A stretch of DNA of 64,000 nt. Origin: Silene conica. Lineage: Eukaryota; Streptophyta; Magnoliopsida; Caryophyllales; Caryophyllaceae. Position numbers and translations under genes: made by a program. The notes under the pieces are model-generated. The model searched no databases. It was given only the letters and a program-made list of their open reading frames with translations, and was not told the origin of the DNA. Each line of letters opens with the position of its first letter. Positions within the stretch are counted from its first letter, which is position 1. Location: positions 45,650,079 to 45,714,078 of the forward strand of contig CM055313.2 of assembly GCA_029255685.2 (NCBI GenBank), in the 5' to 3' direction. Of this stretch, positions 55,402-64,000 are shown piece by piece.

Positions 55402-57185
55402 AAAGGTTGTTGCATGCTTAATCGGTTTTTAGTTTTTCCGAGTTTTTGAGACTTAAAACAAAACTAATTATTTAAAGACTCATATGTATATCACTCGACA
55501 TTTTGGCATGTTTATTAAATCTGGTCCTAAAATGGTTTTAGGTTATATTGATAATTTATGAGATTTAAATATTTTTCATAATATAGATTTTAATCGTTTA
55601 TATGTAATTTTTATGAGAAAAATCGAGTTAAATGGTTAAAATAGAAGGAAAACGTTTCTAGCCTTGCAATTTTCACACGACATCACATGCTTATTTTACT
55701 TAATGTATGTAAAATTTGGTACAATATGATGTTGTATAGCATGTTTTACGATTTTATTAGTTAAAACCGTATTAAGAGGTAATTTTGGCCATATAAATAT
55801 GATATTTCGAGTTAATGTTCGAATAAAATGACCAAAATTTTTGACATAATAAATATTAATGTAATATTTCAGAATGTTTGTGAAAATAAAATCCAAATTT
55901 CAAAATTTTTATAATTTGTTTGGATTTAATTCGTAAAGAGTTATGTATTTTAAGGCATTATGAACAATATAAACATAGTTAAAGAGTTAATTATTATCAA
56001 AATTATTTATGACTAATTTTGAATCCTAAAATGTGTTAGGATATTATTTAGAACATAAGTTTGTTTATGTTTTAATTTATGCATTTTAAAGAGTTAAAAT
56101 TGCTAAGATCTCATAAAACCGGGTTAAATTTCGACATAATAAGTTATTAGGGCGATTTGGCATTAAAATGAACATATTCATAACATTTATATTGCTGCGT
56201 TTTTCTTATGAATGTCATATTTTATTACATTATTTTGAATCATGTAATTATTCTAGTATGGCCTTAGTTTTTAAATCGGTATTTCCCGTAATGTAAGGGG
56301 TTACCGATTCGGTTGTAATTTTGTGATCTCGTATCACCCAATTGTAATTTAATTTCTATTTTATAATGTATAAAGTAGACTAGAAAAGTTGTAATTCTTG
56401 TAATTTCCGGAGAACCTTGAAGACGGTGTCATTCGGAAAGGAGTTCCGATCAAGACGGTGTTTGCCTCGATTTGCGTGCCTCGTGAAGTTCAAGGGACCA
56501 AAGGAGTTGGTTTCCGAATTTGTACTTTTATTATTTCTTTTCTAGAAAAAGGCCATACTAGGAATTTATTGCTTGCTTTATTTTGTTTTCATATGTTGCA
56601 TGCATAGCCAAATCGCCATTAACATGTCATGCATATCGAGTATCGAGTCTTCAACGTATCATTTTATTATCGAAAATTCACCTAATTAGTTCACTTAAAA
56701 GGAGATAGATAATATTTGATAAGATCTCTTACGTATAAAATTTTGAGACTTAGTCTTACCAAAGAGTATGGACCCATGAATCCCTTCTTCACAAACATGT
56801 AGGCTCGGCTAAACCGGGGTACTAAAATTGTCAAGTTGGGTAAGTGGGGTAATAAAGATTACACCTTGAAATTTGGTCGATCTCAACGAAAGTATTCGTA
56901 ACCGTAGTTGCAATAAGTTCGGGCTAAAGACGATTTTTAGAAAATTGTCGACCGGGAGTTCTAAAAGTAGAACCGATTAAAGGGTTAATCCACCAAATTA
57001 TACCTATACGGGTTGAATCGGCTATACCGTGCCCGCATTAGTATGGGTTTGGGTCTCGGGATGGTTTACTTAATTGTGTAAGAGATCGTTAAGTAAATTC
57101 TAAACTTGTTTAAAATGTTTAACAAGTATTCAAATGATGAACGTTAATTTTTCCTTCATTTCCGTTTTTGTAGTTATTAATCGCA
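55402..57185 (+). other. Copia E leader (noncoding)
   Basis: From about 56200 it follows the F and D leaders closely, including the AAGACGGTG block (56418 onward) and the GTGCCCG / GGGTCTCGGGATG block near 57030-57062. No gene. Confidence 0.82.
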
Positions 57186-59794
57186 ATGGATTCATTCAAC
57201 CCTATCACTATTGATTCTTGTCACAATATTTTCGACGATATTTGCAACCAAAACAACATTGATACTACTAGAGAAGTTCATTTCAGAACGGGTCCGGATG
57301 GCAATGTTAACTTTATTACTTCTCTCCCACCTCCCAAAAGGGGTCCACTTCTTGACACGGCTTATATAGATGAGCTAAATGAAGAATTGGATGCCTTATA
57401 CTTGAAAGAAAGAGCTTATGATGAAGCTAGTGGGAGCTCTAGCAAGAAAGGTCTTGCAAAGATTAAGAAGAAGAAGAGAAAGTTACAAAAGGGGCGATGC
57501 CACTATTGTAGTGTCATGGGCCATTGGAAGAGGAATTGCCCCAAGTACTTACGTCATATCCAAGAAGGTCTTGTGATTCCGTTAGGTAATTCCAAATCCG
57601 AAATTTTTGTTATTGACATTAATTTTACGTCCAACACAACATGTGTATTGGATACCGGTTGTGGTTCTCACCTTTGTAATCGTTTGCAGGGTTTAAGAGA
57701 AATGGAGAAGGCAGACAAGGGTGATATGGATCTCCGACTTGGAAATGGAGCTCGGGTAGCGGCCACTTCTAAAGGAACTTGCACTCTTGCCTTGACGAGT
57801 GGATACGAGCTAAAATTAAATAATTGTTATTTTGTACCGTCTCTTTCCAAAAACATTATTTCTGTTGCAATGTTAGACATTGAGGGATATAATTTTTCCA
57901 TTAAGAACAATTGTTGTGTAATTTCTAAGAATGACACGGTTGTTGGCCATGCTAATTCAATTAATGGAATCTATGTTTTGGAAACTTCCGACTTGTCTAA
58001 AAATGTCTATAACGTAAATAACAAAAAGGATAAAGACAAGTGACCCAAATGAAAATGAATCATACATTTGGCATTGTCGACTTGGTCACATAAATGAAAA
58101 TCGCATTAAAAGATTGGTTAAGACCAATATAATTAAACCATTTGAGTATGAATCTTATGGTACATGTGAGGCTTGTCTTCTAGGGAAAATGACTCGTAAT
58201 CCTTTTAGTGGTAAAGGGACACGAGCTAGTGAGTTGTTAGGACTCATACATACGGATGTATGTGGACCACTAACAATCACCGCTAGAGGCAATTATGACT
58301 ATTTCATTACCTTCACCGATGATTTAAGTAGATATGGGTATATCTACTTAATGAAGTATAAGAGTGAAGCCTTCAAGAAATTTAAAGAATTTCAAAATGA
58401 AGTAGAAAACCATCTCGACAGAAAGATTAAGACACTACAATCCGATCGTGGTGGTGAATATCTTAGCAATGAATTTGATTCACATCTAAAAGAATGTGGC
58501 ATTGTGTCACAACTTTCACCTCCAGGAACGCCACAACTTAATGGTGTGGAAGAAAGGAGGAATCGAACCCTATTGGATATGGTCCGATCAATGATGAGCC
58601 AAACTGACTTACCTAATTCATTTTGGGGATTTGCGATCCTCACTGCCATCAAATCGTTGAACAATAGTCCAACGAAAGCGACCGATAAGACTCCATATGA
58701 GATATGGAAAGGAAAGGTTCCTAACTTATCCTATATGAAGATATGGGGATGCGATGCTTATGTCAAGGCAAAGACCGATGACAAACTCGCACCAAGATCC
58801 GAAAAATGCATCTTTGTTGGTTATCCAACCACCTCACGTGGCTACCACTTCTACAAACCTCATGAAAACAAAGTGTTTGTGTCTTTTGAGGTTGTATTCT
58901 TAGAAAAGGAGTTTATTTCTAAGAGACAGAGTGGGAGAAATTTTGAACTTAATGAAGTTCGAGAAGTTCAAGAGCCACAAACTGAAGCTGAGACAGATGA
59001 AGATGTTCCTTCTTCGTCCGCTTCGGTACCTATTCCACCCAGGAGGTCGAGTAGGGTTCCACATCAACCTGATAGGTATGTTGGACTAATTGAGGAAGAT
59101 GGTAGACTAGACGTATTACTTTTGGAAAGTGATGAGCCTACCACTTACAAAGCTGCAATCTCTAGTCCCGACTCCGCTAAATGGCAAGAGGCCATGAAAT
59201 CCGAGATGGATTCTATGCATCAAAACCAAGTATGGGACTTGGTAGACTTGACTAAGGAGATGATACCTCTCCAATGCAAGTGGATCTTCAAAGTGAAGAA
59301 TGGCATAGAAGGACATGATGATGTCTATAAAGCTAGGCTAGTAGCTAAGGGATTTTCCCAAGTTTAAGGTCTTCATTATGATGAGACCTTTGCTCCGGTA
59401 GCCATGCTAAGATCCATTAGGATAATGTTAGCGATTGCCGCATTTCATGACTATGAAGTGTGGCAAATGGACGTCAAAACCGCCTTATTAAATGGGCATT
59501 TAAAGGAGGATGTGTATATGATACAACCTGAGGGTTTTAAAGATCCTAAAAATCCTAACAAGGTATGCAAGCTTAAGAGATCCATCTATGGTCTTAAGCA
59601 AGCATCAAGGAGTTCGAATCATCGCTTCAATGAAGTCATAAAAGAAAATGGTTTCACTCGAAGTGTCGAGGAACCTTGTCTGTATATGAAATTCAGTGGG
59701 AGCAATGTTGTATTCCTAATCTTGTATGTGGATGACATACTACTCATTGGAAATGATGTTCCAATGCTTTCATCAGTGAAAGGATGGTTAGGTA
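57186..59794 (+). pseudogene. Copia E gag-pol remains
   Basis: A short N-terminal region of ~100 residues does not resemble the capsid domain of B, C or D. The zinc knuckle CHYCSVMGHWKRNC then lies near residue 105, compared with ~270 in C. Next come protease (VLDTGCGSHLCN), GAG-pre-integrase, integrase (HTDVCGPLTI, SDRGGEYLSNEF) and reverse transcriptase (WQMDVKTALLNG, LYVDDILLIGND), where element F interrupts. It is disabled, with at least two breaks. Confidence 0.9.
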
Positions 59795-61073
59795 TGTTGG
59801 GAAATGTGTCCTCAACAATAGTGCGATCACGTAATTAAATCTCATAACGAGAATGCGCAAGGGATGATAAGAATTATTAGTCAACTGACCAACATTAATC
59901 GGTAATGATTGGCTAGCTAGAGTTTGACATTACTGTCGTATGACGGTGGTGGTCAGTTGATCCCTTTAGGTCACACCTTTAGGACAATTCCCTTAATTGA
60001 TAAAGTGATCAAATGTATATTGATACGATTTGATCATATTCCTTAAACTCGTATATCGAGAAATTAGAGGTTAAATCTTAATGTAAGATTTATGTTTAAA
60101 ATTGAAACGTGTCAATTTTTAAACATTAAACGATATTTTAAGATATCGAAATTAGAATGAATTGGGTTGAAATTAATACAAAGGTTGTAAATCGTATTGA
60201 CGATAAAATATTATTTTACAATGGTAATTTCGAATTACTTGTTAATTGAATAAATATGATTTATTTAATTATGTATAATATTTATGGGATAAATATTTAC
60301 ATATTTCAAATGTACTAAAATATTTTATATCTAAATGACATATAAGATGTCACACTTTATACAATTATACATTTGACAAATTGTAAAATAAAGTCCATAT
60401 TATGGACTATATGGCACGGCTAAATGGTGATGGTTGTGTGGTTAATTAGCATGTTAATTGCTCCTTAATCATTGCTTAAGACATTGTTCTTGAGACACCA
60501 ACCTAATAAACACCCTAGTGTCTTGAGAACACAACTTGTTCCCTCTTTGACACTCCCTAAGCCGGCTACCCCCTTCCCAAGTGAGCATGCTTAAGTTAGT
60601 TTATATGATAATTAAAGAGGCATGCTCATAATATATATATGGATATATCATAATCATTCATTCTCTTCTCTTCTCAAAACCCTAGCCGAAATTCTACACA
60701 AGTAAGAAGAGATTGTTTAACCTCTAATAAGTTATTATAAGATAATAAAATATATACTAAGAGTAGTATTCAAAATATATTTCTAATAAGAGAGATTGGA
60801 AATAAATTAAGGAAAAACCGATTCCTAGTCTAGCTTACAAAGTTTCGGTTCTTTTGGGGCTTGTCTTGGTGCATCCGGAGGAGGTATTCTTTATTGGGTA
60901 CTCGGAGGATCATCCTTGCAATATACTTGGACCGAGTGTAAGAACACGGTTTACTCCTTACTTCCGCATTTAGTAGCATGCATAAGATCTAATAAACGAG
61001 TTTATTATTTAGTTAATTAAAGGTTTTGTTAGTATGACTAAATTAGTTTATGAGCAACTAGTTAAACCCATCA
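59795..61073 (+). repeat. Copia F 5' LTR
   Basis: 1279 bp. The first ~330 bases and the end are close to the D LTR. The middle (about 60200-60900) is clearly more different. Confidence 0.9.
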
Positions 61074-61075
61074 AT

Positions 61076-61087
61076 TGGTATCAGAGC
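61076..61087 (+). other. Copia F primer-binding site
   Basis: TGGTATCAGAGC, tRNA-Met type. Confidence 0.93.
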
Positions 61088-63521
61088 AAAAGGGTTGTTT
61101 GCATGCTTTCCGTTTCGTTTTTACGGAGTTATTAGGATAACAAAATAAAACTTGATAATTTTCGTTTTAATATATGATATGCACGAAATTAATTTAGCAT
61201 GATACCTACTGTTTTCTAATATGATTTAGAATATTTGGAATAATTTTTGCATGAATATTGATCATTGGTATTTTAATTTCGGTTTTTAATACGTTTTAAT
61301 GGTTAAAAATGATTAATTTCGGGAAAAATAGTTAAAATAAACTTCTGGCCGAGATTTTTCAGTATGATATCACATGTATTTTCTATAATATGAATATTAA
61401 TTTTCGTAAATTATAGACCCTTAAATCGTGTGATATGAATTTTAAGTGTTAAAATGCAAAAAGATGAATAAAAATGGGTTAAAATGGTTACATTATGAAT
61501 TTGACTATAAAAATTTATGAGGATGTCACATGCAATATTTAAAATTTATGTTGAATTTTCCAGAAATTTATCTCAAATATTGCAATATTATAGATTTTTA
61601 ATGTAAAAATCGGGTAATTAGTGACATAATTTCGACTTTAATAGTTTAAGTTGGAATTTGGCCATAAAAATTTAACACGATGTCATATATATTATTTCCA
61701 GCATGTATAAAATTTTCGAGAATTTTATCTTAATTTATGCTTGAGAAATAATTTTAAATGTTAAAATCGTACGATATATGACGTAAATCGTTAAAATTTG
61801 CAAATGTTGTTAAAAATGGCCGAAAAATGTAACCCACATTAGTCATATATGATATGTTCATCTTGGAAATTATCTTGGGTGCCAAAAGTTTCAGATTTGA
61901 TTTGATTTTATTTAATCTTGATTTGTTAAAAGTAGCATTTAAAATTAAATAAAAGGAGGCATGCTTTAAAATTTCGGCTATGGGGCAATGTGCCATTTAA
62001 TTTTCTGTCCATCTTGTGTTCTTAAAATGTTTTGGAAGATATAAAAATATTATTAGTATTAAATTTGCATTTATGAAGTTAATTATTGAATTTTCCGACT
62101 TAAATTGCTCGTTTTACGTGCTATTTTCGAAATAATAATAAAACCGTGTGAAATACTAATATTTTAACTTTCTGAAAATTTTAAGAAAATTCTGGAATTT
62201 TCAAATTTTGAATTTTGAATTTTCGAAATTTTAATGACTCTTTTGAATTTTATATTATTTTTCCCGTAAAACCGAGTAATACCGATCAATATTGAAATAT
62301 TAAGTTAAGTCATGTTCAAAGTTTGAGTAAGACTAAATTTTGAATCCTATACGAGTTAGGATGATTAACTTAAGGATGAAAACCGTTTCACATAATGCAT
62401 AGTGTTGTTAATCGTTAAAACACGCAATTCCATAAACCGAGGTTTGTGATAACTATTTAAATAAGTGTTTTAAATAGGACGATTTGGCTTAGGGTTTGCA
62501 TGTTAATTCATATTTATATAAGCATTGCATATTTTATATTATGAATGTCATGATTTTATTTACGTAATTTTGGGAATTATGTAATTTACTTAGTATGGCC
62601 TTAGTTTTTAAATCGGTATTTCCCGTAATGTAAGGGGTTACCGATTCGGTTGTAATTTGTGATCTCGTATCACCCAATTGTAATTTATTTCTATTTTATA
62701 ATGTATAAAGTAGACTAGAAAAGTTGTAATTTTTGTAAAATCCGGAGTTCCTTGAAGACGGTGCCATTCGGAAAGGAGTTCCGATCAAGACGGTGTTTAC
62801 CTCGAAGTGTGTGCCGCGTGAAGTTCAAGGGACCAAAGGAGTTGGTTTCCGAATTTGTACTTTGTTATTTCTTTTCTAGGAAAGGCCATACTAGGGTTTA
62901 TTTATGCTTTTATTTTGCTTTTTATATGTTTGCATGCATAGCCAAATCGTCATACATCGTATCATGCATGTTTCGACCTAGTCGACCTAGTCTTTTATTT
63001 TATCGATAATTCACCGACTTAGTTCACTTAAACGGAGATAGATAATAATTTGACTAGATCTCTTACAAATAAATATTGAGACTTAGCCTTACCAAAAAGT
63101 ACGGACCCATGAATCCCTTCTTCACAAGGACGTAGGCTCGGCTACACCGGGGTACTAAAATTGTCACGTTGGGTAAGTGGGGTAATAAGATTACACCTTG
63201 AAATTTGGTTGATCTCAACGAAAGTATTCGTAACCGTAGTTGCAATAAGTTCGGGCTAAAGATAATTTTAAGAAAATTATCGACCGAGAGTTCTAAGAGT
63301 AGAACCGATTAAAGAGTTAATCCACCAAATTATACCGATACAGGTTGAATCGGCTACACCGTGCCCGGATTAGTATGGGTTTGGGTCTCGGGATTGTTTA
63401 CTTAATTGGGTAAGAGATCATTAAGTAAATATATATAACTAAAAGTTTTTAGTTTAAATTATGAATTTAAAATGATGTTGTTTTTCCTTTTATTATTGTA
63501 GTTTAATTTTCAACATCAACT
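61088..63521 (+). other. Copia F leader (noncoding)
   Basis: 2.4 kb, nearly identical to D 40432-37998 read on the minus strand, including the shared AAGACGGTG block at about 62750. No supported gene. Confidence 0.85.
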
Positions 63522-64000
63522 ATGGCAACCAACGCTCCACCTCTCACTAACGTATCATGGCTTCGATCCTTTATGGATCGTTGTAAACTCGATAAGCATG
63601 GTTCCAATTTTAAGGATTGGGATGCGCAATTGCTTTTGGCCGCTCAAGGTGACGATAAGAGTCGTTACCTATCCGAAGCCGCTCCTCCCGCTCCGACCGC
63701 TCGTTCATCGGTCCAAACTCGTGAGGCCTATGAAGCCTACATGAAAGAGTCCTCCGCTCTTAAAAATGTGCTCATCTTCTCCATGGAGCCGGATCTCCAA
63801 AGGAGTATGATAAAGTTGACCACATCGTATGAAATTTACACCAAGCTTGCGACCATGTTTTCGCAAACTCCTAGGGTGATTCAATATGAGGCGGCTTCCG
63901 CCTTCTTTGACATAACATTCAAGGAAGGGCAAAAGATAAGCCCTCATGTTCTCAAACTAGTTGAGCTCGCGGAGACTCTAAAAGCTCAAAATGTTGATGT
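63522..64000 (+). CDS. gag: Copia F gag, N-terminal part
   Basis: An open frame from ATG 63522 (MATNAPPLTN) to the window edge, about 159 codons, nearly identical to D gag. It covers the capsid-type domain (SFMDRCKLDKHG, VLIFSMEPDLQRSMI). The zinc knuckle and anything downstream lie outside the window. Confidence 0.88.
   Translation, partial: MATNAPPLTNVSWLRSFMDRCKLDKHGSNFKDWDAQLLLAAQGDDKSRYLSEAAPPAPTARSSVQTREAYEAYMKESSALKNVLIFSMEPDLQRSMIKLTTSYEIYTKLATMFSQTPRVIQYEAASAFFDITFKEGQKISPHVLKLVELAETLKAQNVD

Larger units (their letters stand above)
54239..59794 (+). mobile_element. Ty1/copia element E, Angela-related, left part
   Basis: 5' LTR 54239-55387 (TGTTGGAGTAAG to AACCTAACA), tRNA-Met primer site, leader closely related to F, and a polyprotein with a short gag followed by protease, integrase and reverse transcriptase. 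It is cut in the reverse transcriptase region by copia F; its remainder and 3' LTR are outside the window. At least two breaks besides the insertion. Confidence 0.9.
59795..64000 (+). mobile_element. Ty1/copia element F, gag-bearing, open at right edge
   Basis: 5' LTR 59795-61073, primer site 61076-61087, a leader nearly identical to D in the opposite orientation, and the start of gag. Whether pol follows cannot be seen. Its closeness to D suggests the same gag-only family. Confidence 0.9.

Noticed and set aside
62752-63009. Conserved leader open frame in copia F (and its copies in B, D, E)
   Set aside because: It has no AUG start and the frame is not kept in all copies. The nucleotide block is better explained as an RNA signal.

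Overview
This is plant nuclear DNA, almost certainly from a eudicot with a large, repeat-rich genome. There is no rRNA, tRNA, CRISPR array or bacterial-style operon. Nearly all 64 kb consists of LTR retrotransposons nested inside each other, with one DNA transposon and one processed copy of a host gene. The species cannot be named from the sequence. Plant markers are the tRNA-Met and tRNA-Asp type primer sites, the Tekay chromovirus, Athila-like and Angela-like lineages, a TRIM, and a CACTA element carrying a Ulp1 peptidase.

Layout. (1) An unrecognised minus-strand coding remnant (1-668 and 14408-about 14750) was split by a Ty3/Tekay element, 674-14402, target duplication ACTCT. Inside the Tekay gag lie a TRIM (3952-4542, duplication GCGAG) and a CACTA transposon (4874-7481, duplication TTT). 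Inside the CACTA lies a polyadenylated, 5'-truncated retrocopy of a Rubicon-homology/zinc-ribbon gene (5781-6742, 16-bp duplication). (2) A gag-only copia element, 'B' (about 14790-18221 and 45657-48343), was split by an Athila-like element, 'Athila1' (18222-45656, duplication GAAAT). Athila1 holds a solo-LTR-like element (24457-26732, duplication CTAGG). Its 3' LTR holds Angela-type copia 'C' (27301-44268, duplication TTAAG), which holds gag-only copia 'D' on the minus strand (33471-41722, duplication GGATT). (3) A second Athila-like element, 'Athila2' (48344-54238 and beyond), has its 3' LTR invaded by copia 'E' (54239 onward), whose reverse transcriptase region is invaded by copia 'F' (59795 to the right edge).

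The elements fall into partner classes. C and E carry copia pol. B and D carry gag but no pol, yet share leader sequence with E and F. Both Athila-like elements carry gag or gag-protease but no visible reverse transcriptase. All these elements are treated as fossils here.

Two signals are not explained by ordinary annotation. First, each Tekay LTR carries an array of ten hairpins with a shared ~20-nt loop and unrelated but internally complementary stems. All the non-Watson-Crick pairs I counted as paired are G.T in the sense strand, which suggests a structured RNA. Second, a strictly spaced bipartite motif, GGTCGRYCGACC, then exactly 9 variable bases, then GGTCGRYCGACC, occurs 25 times. It is found in Athila-like LTRs, in Athila-like internal coding and noncoding DNA, and in the leader of the unrelated copia element C. 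I know of no description of either.
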